64,000 nucleotides of DNA from Ophiura sarsii (lineage: Eukaryota > Echinodermata > Ophiuroidea > Amphilepidida > Ophiuridae): NCBI GenBank assembly GCA_035610835.1, contig CM069459.1, positions 24,815,636 through 24,879,635 of the forward strand, written 5' to 3'. Shown one piece after another: positions 1 to 11,927 of the stretch (the stretch's first letter is position 1; each line of letters opens with the position of its first letter). Made by a program: the position numbers and the translations under genes. The notes under the pieces are model-generated. The model was not told where the DNA came from. It saw only the letters and a list, made by a program, of their open reading frames with translations, and ran no database searches.

Positions 1-293
1 TTATACCTACCTCCACAACCTGTTCCCACCTCCGCCCCTTAGTGCTCAGCCCCCTTTATACCAATGGTTAAAGAGGATGCATTATGGGTAACGGTGTTGC
101 CCGGTTTGGGCTGATACCGTGTTGCCGAGGTAGGGATATGTAGCCCAATCGGGCCAAATGTGGAGATATAGGTGTCCGAAGTGATTTTTCTTAATTAAAT
201 AATTATGTAGATTTTTAATAAAGGCATTAATTTGGGCAGCAGTTCATCTAGGGGATAAATGCAAGCGTTTCCAGGTTGTGGAGGTAGGTATAA
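1..293. mobile_element. Small MITE with 22-bp terminal inverted repeats
   Basis: The first 22 bases (starting TTATACCTACCTCC) are repeated exactly in inverted orientation at 272-293. The inside has no open frame. It lies next to the right end of a TTAA-type MITE (292-362), so it may have inserted into that copy. The left flank is outside the window, so the target duplication cannot be checked. Confidence 0.65.
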
Positions 294-362
294 AACTAAT
301 ACTACATAAACAGAGGAGCACTCCTAGCTCCTTCCAAACAATAGCCGCATGGAAAGTGTTAA
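292..362 (+). mobile_element. Right-end fragment of the TTAA-type MITE family
   Basis: The stretch has AAAACTAATACT, then an unrelated segment, then ATAGCCGCATGGAAAGTGTTAA. This matches the right end of the fuller copy at 15787-16004. The left part of this copy is not in the window. Confidence 0.5.
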
Positions 363-1461
363 GGTCACACGAAACAAATGACTGGTTTTCAAATGAAGTA
401 AAAGCTATTTCAATGGCAACATATTATCTGAACCAAACGAATGGAATGTAAAAAAAAAAGCTGTAATTCTAGTAAAGGACGCATGGTTGATTACTTTCTG
501 TAAAGTTGATCGATGAAATCGTGCAGGGCTGCGTTGGAGTTATTTCATGGAAAATGATGTTTGATGGAAATGGGTAGCTGAAAAGAGAATAATTTGAACA
601 TAAAGATTGCAGTTTGAAAATAGGAAGTTGTTCTCCATATGTTTGGGATTTTATCTTAATCATACGTCGCCCCCATTGGCATTTTTAACCCCTGCACAAA
701 TGTGTTTCTTGTAATATGCGGGTTATTGGGGCGTTACGTCACCATACCGGCATGAAATTTTCCAACTAATTTGCCTGTCTTCCTTTCTCCTTTCTGTCCC
801 TTTCCTTTCCCTTTCCCTTTCCTTCCCTTTTTATCTCTTCTCACTTTCTTTCCCTTCCTTTGCCATCCCTATTTTCCCGGCCAATTTGTTTTCAGGGGGG
901 CTACGCTACAGGGCGTATGGTTAATTGAAAAAAAATTGCCTTTGGAACGTCATCCCACCGCACTTCTCCCCCTCAAAAATAAAAATAATAAAAATATAAA
1001 GAAACGCATCTCGCATCTTGGTTTTTAGACCACCTACCGGAAACAAACTCATGTTTTGTTTTGTGGCCTTATCGTCGCTATTCTTTCAAAACCTTGTATG
1101 TTTTTCCGGCCTTTCAGCATGTATAAAGTAAAACTGCCAACGGTTATGCATAAAAGAAGAGTTGCTTTATACATGTTCTGGGACAAGAGAACTTGATCAA
1201 GGTTTTGATAGATGTGATTTTGTCATTTAAAAATATTTAGAGCAGTCCGCCTAAAGGTCATACATAGGAAGTATTACTTTATACACGCTGAAGGGCTGGA
1301 TGGAGATACAAGGTTTTGAAAGAATAGGGACGTTATGTTATATCTATTCCTGGACACTCTAAAGCTCACTGTAAATGACATCAAGGAGATTTTTATTATT
1401 TTTCAATTTATCCAAATCCGATGGACAAATCCATCATCATTTTCTCTCCAGTTGATAAGGC
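363..1461. other. Gene-free stretch with a pyrimidine tract
   Basis: No exon or RNA gene is recognisable. It holds a C/T-rich tract at about 776-870 made of CTTTCC-like units, whose apparent open frame is low complexity. The rest is AT-rich unique-looking sequence. Confidence 0.4.
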
Positions 1462-1803
1462 ACAAAAAAAAAAGTTGTGTTGCCCTCACAAGCCTAAAAT
1501 CGGGAAGGACAGCCAGCCGGATTTTTTTTATTTTATTTTTTTAAATTTACCAAATCAACGATTTTATACCTATTATTTCAGTCAACATGTGTGAAGATAC
1601 TAAGGAAAACGCTTACTGGATGTATTTTCAACCTAATGGTGAATATTTTGGTTTATTGCCCATCTCTGTGCAATTTTCACAGATTGGAAGATCTTGAGAA
1701 GCAAAAAATCTTTTAAAAAAATCTTTAAAAAAAATTAAAAAAACCCGGCCCACATTCTCGGAATTTTGACCCGGCCAGATGAGGGCAACACAACTATTTT
1801 TTG
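1462..1803. mobile_element. Foldback element with imperfect inverted arms
   Basis: The left arm (A-run, then AGTTGTGTTGCCCTCA, then a GGCCGGATTTTTT-like block at about 1462-1530) is matched in reverse by 1741-1803 (AAACCCGGCC ... TGAGGGCAACACAACT). The arms are about 60 bp and the centre is AT-rich with no coding signal. The arms are diverged, so this is an old copy. Confidence 0.5.
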
Positions 1804-1854
1804 TTGTTGGCCTAAATCCTAAACCGGAGGACATTTGTGATAGTGTTGCCAGTA

Positions 1855-1955
1855 CAGCCAGGATTTGGAAGAAAGGCGACGAAAAACAACAACCCTGTTC
1901 TACAAGGAAACGGGCCTCTCAGGTAGGGTCGGTGGCTCTTATTTTTGTTGTTATT
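1855..1955. repeat. Fragment of the CCCTGTTCTAC inverted-repeat family
   Basis: The order GGCGACGAAAAACAACAA, CCCTGTTCTACAAGG, GGGCCTCT, GGTAGGGTCGGT matches, in reverse orientation, the right arm of the element at 47866-48065. Only one arm is recognisable here. A more diverged trace occurs near 2510-2580. Confidence 0.4.
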
Positions 1956-3935
1956 TGGCAGAGGTTTTTCGGGGTTTCTTTTCCAAAATGTTTGTAATTT
2001 TCCAAAAACAATTCAATGGGGTTTTTTTATAAAAAGGTTGTGTTCTATTGCCCCAGACAGCACAGACTATGGCCCATGTAGTAGATATGGTTGTGTGCTT
2101 GAACACCAGGTGTTCAGGCAGAGTCGTTTACCATGTGTACTATCTATTCAAACTAATTTGAACCAATCTTGAGTTCTTCGAAAACACTTTTGGGCTCAAT
2201 TTCAAAAACCATTTGGGCTACTTATTCAGTCCGCCAACTCATTAATCAGTGATTAGGGAGCTGTAATACTGTCATATTGTCTATTATTTTCATAAACTAC
2301 ACTATAATTGAATGATGTTGAGATTAGGAGCTCAGACATATTGGGATTGCATTTACAGCATGCAATATTTTTTTATTTTTTTTTATTCTAAAATGGAAAA
2401 AAATCTAAAATTATATTTAGATATACTGTGGCAACTTAAATCAATTTCATCTGAAAGCAACTGATTAATAAGTAATATATTGAGAAAACCTATACTGTCA
2501 TAAAAAAATAAAAGTCGGGCAAATATTTTCCTCCTAGGCGATGAAAACACCTGTCCTGTTTTACTGGCCAACCCCAAACCACCACCAACCCCCTCAACAG
2601 ATGACCCCCTGTTCTTATGCCTCCAAGGTGTAGCCCCCACCCAGGCTGTTATTTCAAAAATCTGCTAATCTAGGGGAATACTGAGATCGAATATATAGAA
2701 GCAATGAGGTAGCAATTCTAGTTGTGGAAAAAAGGTCTAAAATTAGCATACTTTGGCCAATTTCATCTGACAAAACTGACAAAATCAGTGATTAGGGAGA
2801 AAACTGTAATATTGTCTGATATATTTATGACCTTCATGATGCATCATGGATATACAAACAACATATATATATGACCTTAGGCATTATTTGAAAATTGCAA
2901 AACTACCTGCGATATTGTTCTTTTGCTTTTTAATTTTTTAATTCAGTTTAAAAAGACACATGAAATTAAAGCTAATTAGAAATTTGCTGCCTAACAATAT
3001 TTCGAACACTAAAACGTTAAAATGGGAGCCACCCATTTTAACATTTTTGTACATAATTGTTTTGAGAAAAAGAAGCATCAAATTTCAAACATGGGTTTGT
3101 TTTTAGATGCCCCACCAACATGTCGGACAGGGTTTTTTTCGTTTTTTCGTCGCTTACGATAACATTTTTGGAACTGATACTGTTTTTAAAATATCAAGTT
3201 CCATTAATACCAAATTAGGTTTTTTATTGTATGCATTTGGTTGCCAAATGACGGCCCAAATCTGGCCCTTCAAGCATTGATGACAGATGTCTGGCCTTTG
3301 AAAAGCTCTACAACAGAAACACTGAGATTGAATATAGAAACACTGAGTCATAGCATCCTAACTGTGGAAACACTGGCGGTTCTCTGGTTGATAGCGGTTC
3401 TTGGATTGGGATCAGTTCTTGGGCTCAGATAGGTTAGACCTATGGTGGGACATACGCAAGGTGCGAATATTATCCCCCTTTTGCAATGTATTATTATTCA
3501 TGTAATTCAGCCAAGAGATATAGAGCGTGTTTCTGCTGGGGAAGAAACCGCTAATAAGCGCTAAGTTTGCCCAGCAGAAACAGGCAGAACCCGGCAATAA
3601 TTGATATTTTTGGTAATCCCAAAAACCTTTACAAACTAGGTTTGGAACCGGCAATAATCGACAATAAACCCAATAGAAAAAGAAAGGCATTTCTTAGCGG
3701 TTTGCTCCCTGAACCGTGTCACGCTGGGTTATACACATGATTGTGAAACAATCTTTTTCAGGTACGGTGGCATTGTTTGATATTACAAAAGGTCAAATGT
3801 CATGGCCCATCGACCAGGATCGATAAACTTAGCGGTAACTTTTCGCGAGTCGAAACAGGGGGGATTCAAAAGTGACCGATTGAAACTTAGCGGTTATTAG
3901 CGTTTAATTTTTGCAGTACCCCAGAAACACGCTCA
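1956..3935. other. Gene-free stretch
   Basis: No splice-bounded coding segment, tRNA or clear inverted-repeat element is seen. It is AT-rich with T-runs and weak repeat traces only. Confidence 0.3.
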
Positions 3936-4192
3936 TATGTGACCTGTCACATCAAAATGGACATGTTGGAGGCCCAAGTCAAATCTGTGTTATTGGTATG
4001 ACTTGAAAGAGCATGTTTAAAGCTTTAAATATACCATGTTGAAGGTAATCAGACCTTGTTAAACATAAGATATGATTTGAAAAGCATATTTTTAAAATTA
4101 TATTCCCTATATTTCATCAAATATAGGTAGAGCCTCTATCTCAAAACTGCGTTTGCTGACAACATATCCTTTTTGACATGACTGGTCACATA
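3936..4192. mobile_element. MITE with TATGTGACC ends
   Basis: The left end TATGTGACCTGTCACATC is mirrored by GACATGACTGGTCACATA at the right, giving terminal inverted repeats of about 20 bp. The inside is AT-rich and non-coding. Close relatives occur at 7283-7746, and a related end sequence bounds the element at 43202-43451. Confidence 0.55.
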
Positions 4193-4512
4193 TATGGTAC
4201 TTTAGAATTGCTCATAAATAAAGGACACTAACCTTTCCTCCTTTTGTCTGAGACATGGCCATGAATTCATCAATATCAAGAATTTTGCCATGGACTTTAA
4301 AAGGCCAGCAGGTCTGGCTTTTTCTTGTTTTGTTTTTCTGATTATAAATTTGTTTCTTCTTTTTCTAATGGATGAAGATTTATAACTTAATAATTCCAAA
4401 ACAAAACAAAATCCAAAAATAATGTCAAGACATTTCAAACTGTTCACAAATTTTCAAAATATTTCAACATACAAGATTGTTCATCTTTTGTCGAGCAATG
4501 TTGACATTGCTC

Positions 4513-5156
4513 CCCGTGGGGGGGGGGTGGGTACTCGGATTTGGTTTGGTCGGGGTGTGCCGCTGGAGATTCAAAACCCATACCCATTTTTAGGGGTGAT
4601 TTTAGAAAATATGGTACCCATTTTTAGGGGTTTTGCTTCATTTTAGACCCAATTTTAGCAAATTTTCTGAAAAATAGACCTAATTTTTGTAAATTTTCAC
4701 GAAAATAGACACAACAATCGTGAAAATAGACCCATTTGTAAAAAGTGACCCCATTATTAGGGATTTCCAGCACAAAATCATACCCCATGTTTAGGGATTG
4801 TGTTCTCGGATTTGGTTTGGTCGGGGGTGTGCCGCTGGAGATTCAAAACCCATACCCATTTTTAGGGGTGATTTTGGAAAATATGGTACCCATTTTTAGG
4901 GGTTTTGCTTAAGTTTAGACCCAATTTTAGCAAATTATCTGAAAAATAGACCTAATTTGTGTAAATTTTCACGAAAATAGACACAAAAATCGCGAAAATA
5001 GACCCATTTGTAAAAAGTGACCCCATTATTAGGGATTTCAAGCACAAAATCATACCCCATGTTTAGGGATTTTGTGCCCAAAAAGCTACCCATTAGAGCG
5101 GCACACCCCCGTATACCATCTTGGGTGAGTACCCCCCCCCCCCCCCCCCCCCCGGG
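4513..5156. mobile_element. MITE with poly-G/poly-C termini and 8-bp target duplication
   Basis: The element begins CCCGT then a G-run leading to GGGTACTC, and ends GAGTACC, a run of about 22 C, then CCCGGG. It is flanked by the same eight bases, CATTGCTC, at 4505-4512 and 5157-5164. Inside are two tandem copies (about 4529-4800 and 4804-5080) of an AT-rich unit containing GTGTGCCGCTGGAGATTC and CCCATTTTTAGGGGT. An 8-bp duplication is typical of the hAT superfamily; that assignment is inferred from duplication length only. Diverged relatives of the same unit occur near 15260 and 42330-42530. Confidence 0.65.
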
Positions 5157-5164
5157 CATTGCTC

Positions 5165-5920
5165 ATAAAATAAATAAAGGATATTCATAATTGTACTCTA
5201 GTAGTGTCGAAACCAATCAGAAAGCAAGAAACTAAAATATGCGGAGTGCATTAAAAGTGTCTAATGCACTCCGTGTGTGCGCCGTTCAATGCGCGCACCA
5301 CAAACTTTGTTTTGATGAGGCTGATCAGTTTAAGGTTAACATATTGTCCACCCGTGACGCAAATATTTAACTGTGTCTCTTTTAGTAACAAACCACACCC
5401 ACCAACATTTTAATAAATGTCAATGAAGTTAATGACGATCTTCAACATAATACATAAAACATTTGAATAAGTGCAAGTAGTTTGTGTTAATAATCCATTT
5501 AAAAATGTCCGTCTGTGACAAACTGATCAGCCTCTGATACGTTGTTCAGGAATTGCAGGTTCGCTGATTTCACTAGGGGTGTTAGCAAACTTTTAAAGAT
5601 GTTTTTATTCAATTTTTAAACTAGATATATATTATGCTCAAATTATAGTTTGGTGTATGAATTAGGTTAATACATGCGTATGTTTTGTTTCTCAAAAAAA
5701 TTAGAAAAATCAATGCACTTGCGCAAATGTAGATATAGTCACAATAGCACTTCCCCTGCGGGGCCGTGCCATTATTCACACATCAACATCAGCCAGCGTG
5801 CATTGATTTGTCTAATTTCTCTCAAAACAAGACATATGCACCTATAATTGACCCTTTTGCATGTAAGGGCAAACAATCATATAATCGAAAATAATGAATC
5901 GACCAGATTGTTTTGGGGTC
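5165..5920. repeat. Two small inverted-repeat elements in gene-free DNA
   Basis: GAGGCTGATCAGTTT at 5317-5331 is repeated in reverse at 5520-5534, giving a 218-bp candidate MITE. A second diverged inverted repeat joins about 5667-5720 (TTAGAAAAATCAATGCA) and 5798-5850 (TGCATTGATTTGTCTAA). No coding signal is seen. Confidence 0.45.
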
Positions 5921-7140
5921 TACACTGAAAACATTTTTCGGTTATCTGTACTAAAATAAATTAGTAAAAACGATGTCTGTTTCTACTAACTTAATATTAG
6001 TTCAAGCATTCTCTAACCAACTTATAAATTAGTTGACCATGTTAAACTAGTTTTTTAACTAATTAAAATTAGTTCAACAATTGTCAAAATTTGGTTCAGT
6101 GATGTTAAAAATTAGTTCAGTATGATAAATCAATTTGTTCTACTAATTTTTAGGGTCGCTCTACTAACTTAAAAATTAGTAGAAACGATGTCTATTTCCA
6201 CCAATCTTGCTTAGTTCATTCAGTTGAACTAAGATGGTCTACTAATTTTATAAATTAGTTAACCATGGTCTACTATTAATTGTGTGCAGTGCATGTGAAG
6301 CAAGCGTTGACTCCCGATTACCGAGCGAAGAAAATAGTTCAAAGATACGTAAAATAATCTTAAAATAATCTTAAATGTATGTCAAATCACAAAATACTAT
6401 GTAGCTTTTTTTCTACCATGCCTGTCATTTCTCCAATAATTCCGCTAACGGCCATCAAAGTTCGAATGACATAGCGTGAACAACCAATACTAGAAAATCT
6501 TTGGAACAACAGTATCACGACATGCAATGAACTGAGAATTATGCTGTGGTCGGTACGTAAATTCATGAATTAAAACTGCACGTCACACAAACTTCTGTCA
6601 CAAAAATTGAACTGTCCAGAAGCATCTACATATTTATACTCTTTAAAAACAAATGATTTGACATACATTTTGCATCATTTTACGTACCTTTGAGCCATTT
6701 TCGTCGCTCGGTTATCGGAAGTCAACAATCGCTTCCCTTGTACTGAACAAAATGGCGGCTGTAACAGTCTGTTTTCGAATACAGCATCGTGGCGCTAAAA
6801 AGTTAGTTGACAAATTAGTTGCCAACAACTTCTACGAACATACAGTATGTTAGTCGCGGACAGTATTTGTATTTTAGTTCGGTTGGTTATACGAATATTT
6901 AGAGCTAAACTAAGTTTACCGAGTTGCACTTAATTAGTTCCAGTGAATGCTCTTGGTAGAGGTAGATTAGTTTGGATAGCTGAACCAATTTGGACATTAC
7001 TATACGAAATAAAACTAGTTATCAATTAATGATATCCTACTGAAAGATTGGAAAGATTAGTTGTACTCCCTGAACTAATCATTTTTACTAAAATTTCTTA
7101 GTTCAGCATTGGCATTAACCGATAAATGTTTTCAGTGTAA
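5921..7140. mobile_element. Foldback element with TACACTGAAAAC ends
   Basis: The left end TACACTGAAAACATTTTTCG and the right end CGATAAATGTTTTCAGTGTA are inverted copies. The pairing extends inward: about 6290-6410 is matched in reverse by about 6640-6750 around a shared block with TTACCGAGCGAAGAAAAT. The arms are rich in ATTAGT/ACTAAT. The flanking bases suggest a TA duplication. CACTG ends recall the CACTA/Mirage/Chapaev group, but no transposase is present, so the class is uncertain. Confidence 0.55.
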
Positions 7141-7282
7141 TCCCTGGGTATAAGTTTAAAATGCCCCTGATATAAAGTACACCCACCTTTAGTCAGGAAA
7201 TGGTCACCTTGGGCTTGGGCCCAAATAACTTATCGACCCATTATTATCTTTAGTTAGAGAAATCGGCAAATGCAAATTTCAA

Positions 7283-7746
7283 ATGTGACCCGACTCACAT
7301 CAAAATGGACATGTTGGAGTCCCAAGTCAAATCTGAGTTATTGCTATGACTTGAAAGAGCATGTTTTAAGCTTTGAAATTATACCATATCAGACTTTGTT
7401 TGTAATCATAAGATATGATTTGAAGAAGCATATTTTTTTCTATTATATTTCTCATATTTCACCAAATATTGGTTTATTTATCAAGTACAAATTTCAAATG
7501 TGACCCTTCACATCAAAATGGACATGTTGGAGTCCCAAGTCAAATCTGAGTTATTGGTATGACTGGAAGAGCATGTTTTAAGCTTTGAAATGATACCATA
7601 TCAGACTTTGTAAATTGTAATCATAATATATGATTTGAAGAAGCATATTTTTTTCTATTATATTTCTTATATTTTACCAAATATATTGGCCTCTATCTCA
7701 AAATGTGTTTGCCGACAACACATCCTTTTTGATGTGACTGGTCACA
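7283..7746. mobile_element. Two tandem partial copies of the TATGTGACC MITE
   Basis: The block GACATGTTGGAGTCCCAAGTC occurs at about 7306 and 7519, each followed by the same AT-rich body as the element at 3936-4192. The right end GATGTGACTGGTCACA closes the second copy. The first copy lacks its own right end, so this is a partial tandem duplication. Confidence 0.55.
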
Positions 7747-7825
7747 AATGGAATGGCCTCTCACACCCCAAGAGAACTGATCGTTGGTCTCTTTGCATCA
7801 ACCTGGTTTGATACCGTCTTCATAG

Positions 7826-8385
7826 TGATCCACCAATGTAAGAGTTTTGAAGGAGGTCACGTAATGATAAGTGATGTGATGGACTCACTTAATCTTGAAT
7901 CAAATAAAACCGTGAAATGTCAGGTGAATTGTTTTGAATACTATACTGTGCTTTCCGTTGTACACAGGGTGTCCAAATATAAGAACCATTCTGTTTGATA
8001 CATGTTCGCAATCGACCATTGTAAGAGTTTTGAAGGAGGTCATGTAATGATATAGGCCTAAGTGATTATGATCGACTCACAATCTCTACTCATATCAAAC
8101 CTACAAATGTCAGGTAAATTGTTTTGAACGCTATACTCTGTTTCCCCTTATATACAGGGTGTCCCAAATTAAGAACATCCATCTATTGATACATATGGCG
8201 ACAGGCCATTGTAAGATTAATTATAAATAAGTGATGTCAAAAACCCTTGAATCATATCAAACCGATAAAATGTCAGGTAAATTGTTTTGAACGCTATACT
8301 CTGTTTCCCCATATATACAGGGTGTCACAAATTAAGAACATTCATCTATTGATACATAGTGACCGGCCATTGTAAGATTAATTAT
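7826..8385 (+). repeat. About 170-190-bp tandem repeat carrying ACAGGGTGTC
   Basis: Three units share CACCAATGTAAGAG or a variant, AAATGTCAGGTRAATTGTTTTGAA, and ACAGGGTGTCC followed by AAATTAAGAAC-like sequence near 7963, 8155 and 8325. Later units have shortened middles. ACAGGGTGTC is a common terminus of TA-inserting elements in invertebrate genomes, so this may be a stack of partial transposon ends. Confidence 0.5.
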
Positions 8386-8389
8386 AAAT

Positions 8390-10235
8390 TTTCGTAACAC
8401 AGAATTATTTCAAACATACGGAGATTTTCATATCATATGAAAGCTCGTATTTTTCTCATCATCATACTGAAATTTGACGGCCTAAATCTGTATAATTACG
8501 GAGAAATCGATGAAATAACGTCTAATTACCGCGAAAGGTGGTAACCAGTACTAACCACCAATATCGTTTGTGTACAACTCAATGGGTACATTTCACAGCA
8601 TCTTTTGCGTCTAAAATAAGAACCATTAGAGTTATGCAACTCAAACTTTGGAATACGACTTTTTTAAGGATGACCTTTCATGTAGAATAGTAAACTTCAA
8701 GTTGAAAATCGGAACATCTACCTTTAAAGCATCTGAAATAATCCAAACAATTTCAGTATTGCAAAAACGCTAAAAATCATGAGTACGTAAAAAAAGGTTG
8801 CACCGCACTACACCGGTTGATCGTAGCTACCTGTCTTTGAGTGAGCCTGAGGCAATAGCTAGCATCCTACAGAATAAAAAATATGTGCTGTTTATTAAAT
8901 TACTGAACGCAAAGTGCAACGAAATGTACGCTTGATGCTATAGAAAACAAATGGATTCATTAAATCTTAATCGGATATGACTGGGTCACTGTATAGGGTG
9001 AGTCAAATATTAAAAGAACACAGAAATGATAATGGTATGCATGAAAGATGCCTTTAATCAGAAAGACGCCAGGAAAACACTAACTGTATGATGCTAACTT
9101 AAAGGGAAGTGAACAAATTGTGCAAAGCTGTACGAAGGTCCACAGATAGATCCTCTGTTTACCGATTACCCCAATCAATCTATCCAGTGTCCGAGGCAGC
9201 TCGCTGCCGAGGACCAGTAAACTCTAGGCCCAATGCATGTTCATGATGCAATAACACAGTAATGTAGTAGTACAGTATTGACAATGCAATGTCTTGGATA
9301 AAGTAAGCCATTTATTAGGCTGGTCAGGAGGAGATGTATGAATACCCATGTACAGTATTGACAATGCAATGTCTTGGATAAAGTAAGCCATTTATTAGGC
9401 TGGTCAGGAGGAGATGTATGAATACCCAGTACAGTATTGACAATGCAATGTCTTGGATAAAGTAAGCCATTTGTTAAGCTGGTCAGGAGGAGATGTATGA
9501 ATACCCTGTGTGTTATCTTCAGATTCAGATGGGTAACACATGATCGTTTCAGGAGGTTGAAATACACACCTATTTGACTGCGTTTCAAGGACAATTTTGC
9601 TCCTTTTACCCCTTTTTGTATCTCTCTTAAAATAAGTCACAGTACCAAATTGAAAAAATATTTGTAACAAGACTTGTAGAATCATTTCGGTACCAAGCAC
9701 GACTCCTTTTTGAGGTCCCTCATTATAAAACACACGCTGAAAGGTTTAGCCTTATAACTCTCAATACCATACAATTGTTCGATTTGATGGACGCACTGTA
9801 TAAGTCACTGTAATCGCACGCAGCATGTTCCTCACATTCCACTCATGTGGATTTTGTTCAAAAAAGGTTTTCACTTTCAAATGATATGCTCTACATTAAA
9901 GGTAGATGTTCCGATTTTCAACTTGAAGTTTTCTATTCTACATGAAAGGTCATCCTTAAAAAAGTTGTGTTCCAAAGTTTGAGTTGCATAGCTCTAATGG
10001 TTCTTATTTTAGACGCACAAGATGCTGTGAACTGTACCCATTGAGTAGTACACAAACTACATGTATATCGGTGGTTACCACCATTCGCGGTAATTCAACG
10101 TTATTTCATCGATTTCTCCGTAATTATACCAATTTAGGCCGTCAAATTTCAGTATGATGATGAGAAAAATACGAGCTTTCATATGATATGAAAATCTCCG
10201 TATGTTTGAAATAATTCTGTGTTACGAAAATGTGA
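8390..10235. mobile_element. Foldback-type element with about 340-bp inverted arms
   Basis: The left arm, about 8393-8737 (starting CGTAACACAGAATTATTTC), is repeated in reverse at about 9893-10232. Shared blocks include CATATCATATGAAAGCTCGT and TGACCTTTCATGTAGAATAG. The 1.15-kb centre has no transposase and contains the tandem repeat at 9271-9506. A TACAGGGTGTC motif lies just left (8321), and its inverse GACACCCTGTA lies far right (12133), so a larger element later entered by the LINE at 10364-11927 is possible. Confidence 0.6.
9271..9506 (+). repeat. Three-copy 79-80-bp tandem repeat
   Basis: Units starting TACAGTATTGACAATGCAAT at 9271, 9351 and 9430 are almost identical. The long minus-strand open frames here follow from the repetition and have no recognisable protein content. 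The block lies in the centre of the foldback element. Confidence 0.8.
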
Positions 10236-10363
10236 TCGGGTCATCTACCTTTAATAAATTTCATAACAAGGATTATATCAATCTGAAATTAAAAATTATC
10301 ATTGTAGAGAACCTTTTTTCTCAGTCTCCCCTACCTCTTTCCGTTTGTCGCATCCTTGACTTT

Positions 10364-11927
10364 ATTATTTATTTATTTATTTATTTAATCTTTCTTTATT
10401 GAGGGTAAACAGCTTCAGTGTCAAGCACTGCTTTCCAAGCAGGCCCTCATTTCACAGAGAAAAATACATAATTATTTACAATATATATACATGGAATATA
10501 ACAACTATTTACATAAATATATACAGAACCATCAGATAAATTCAGCAAGGAAATGCAGAATTGTAATATACTTTAGAACACAAAATTTAAATTCCATGGA
10601 TCTTTGTTTTAAATTGTTGCACTGACATATTCTCAAGTTCGGTTCTGATTGTTGATGGCAAGTTGTTCCAGGCATATGCTGCCCTAACATGAAACGTTCG
10701 CATACCTGAGTTCGACTTAAATTTCGGTACAACCAAAGTATTACTTGTGTGATTTCTTGTTACATGACAATGGTTATTATGAACAAATTCAAACTGCATC
10801 GATAAGTATGATGGACTTATATTTCTTAAACATTTATACACAATTAGTAAAAGGTGATTATGCCATCTTTTATCAAGTTTAACCCATTGAAGTGCATCCA
10901 TTAAATCATTTGTTGGTGTTCTTATATCAGCTGAAAGTATTATCCTGGCTAAATTATTATGAAGAACCTGTAATTTTCTATGACATTCGGCAGAAAAGTT
11001 TGACCAAACTGTGCTTCCATAATCAAAGTGAGGAATAACAAGAGCATTTGATAACATTACAATAGTTTGATTTGGAAGAAAATGTTTCATACGTTTGATA
11101 ATACCTGTTCTTTTAGAGACATTCTTACACATATAATCAACATGAGCTGACCAAGACAAATTGCTATCTAATTTTACGCCCAAGTATTTAAATTCATCTA
11201 CCTTTTCAATGATGTTATTATTGTAGGTTAATTGTACATCTTGAAACCTCTCACGCATCTTATTACTACCAAATATCATGAATTTAGTCTTATCAACATT
11301 CAGGGTAAGCTTGTTTGCTTTGAACCAATTAGCTACTGTGCTTAAACATGATTCTAATTGATTTTGGAGATCAACAATATTTTTAGCTTTACACATTAAT
11401 GAAGTATCATCAGCATACATTACTGTCTTACATTTATCTACAGCATTTGGTAAACAATTTACAAACATGATGAAAAGTAAAGGTCCTAATATAGAACCTT
11501 GAGGAATTCCTATGTTGATAGGTTGAAAATCAGACAAGGTTGAATTTACATTGACAGTCTGGAACCTGTTGCTTAGATATGACTTAAACCATAAAAGTTC
11601 GCTACTATCAATACCATAATTTTTAAGTTTCCTAAGAAGAATGTCATGGTTTACAGTGTCAAAGGCTTTTTTTAAGTCAATAAATATAACACCAGTAACA
11701 TACCCATTATCCATATTTTTCAAAATATAATCTTGAACATCAAGTAAAGTTGTTGAAGTGGAATGGTTGGGTCGAAAACCAGATTGAGCATTAGATAATA
11801 AGCCTGCGTTAGTTAAATAGACATATAGTTGATCATGAACAGCCCTTTCAATAATTTTAGAGATAATTGGCAACACTGAGATGGGTCTATAATTACCTAC
11901 ATCTGTTTTATCACCAGATTTAAATAT
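10364..11927 (-). mobile_element. 5'-truncated non-LTR retrotransposon (jockey/CR1-like LINE)
   Basis: The copy is read on the minus strand. It ends in a 3' tail of AAATAAATAAAT repeats (plus-strand TTTATTTATT at 10364-10388) after an AATAAA signal, and its 5' end is cut inside the reverse transcriptase, near 11927. No endonuclease domain or first ORF is present. A tail of short tandem repeats with 5' truncation is what target-primed reverse transcription leaves. Target duplications were not resolved. Confidence 0.85.
10587..11927 (-). CDS. LINE reverse transcriptase, partial, frame open
   Basis: This open frame of about 446 codons has no stop from the truncation point to its end. It encodes a reverse transcriptase that would copy the element RNA at its insertion site. 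Visible in order: NYRPISVLP at the start of the domain, QSGFRPNHSTSTTLL, the motif A segment FIDLKKAFDTVNH with its catalytic Asp, GIPQGSILGPLLF (motif B), and YADDT (motif C) with the catalytic Asp pair. LNVDKTKFMIF, KYLGV and the thumb/C-terminal region follow. All catalytic residues shown are intact. The N-terminal endonuclease and first part of the RT are missing, so the copy cannot be autonomous. The open frame suggests a fairly young insertion. There is no true start codon; the frame simply enters from the truncated end. Confidence 0.85.
   Translation of the reverse strand: MFKSGDKTDVGNYRPISVLPIISKIIERAVHDQLYVYLTNAGLLSNAQSGFRPNHSTSTTLLDVQDYILKNMDNGYVTGVIFIDLKKAFDTVNHDILLRKLKNYGIDSSELLWFKSYLSNRFQTVNVNSTLSDFQPINIGIPQGSILGPLLFIMFVNCLPNAVDKCKTVMYADDTSLMCKAKNIVDLQNQLESCLSTVANWFKANKLTLNVDKTKFMIFGSNKMRERFQDVQLTYNNNIIEKVDEFKYLGVKLDSNLSWSAHVDYMCKNVSKRTGIIKRMKHFLPNQTIVMLSNALVIPHFDYGSTVWSNFSAECHRKLQVLHNNLARIILSADIRTPTNDLMDALQWVKLDKRWHNHLLLIVYKCLRNISPSYLSMQFEFVHNNHCHVTRNHTSNTLVVPKFKSNSGMRTFHVRAAYAWNNLPSTIRTELENMSVQQFKTKIHGI

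Noticed and set aside
9241..9733. Minus-strand frames of 109 and 117 codons
   Set aside because: Their content comes from the three-copy 79-80-bp repeat and the centre of a foldback element.
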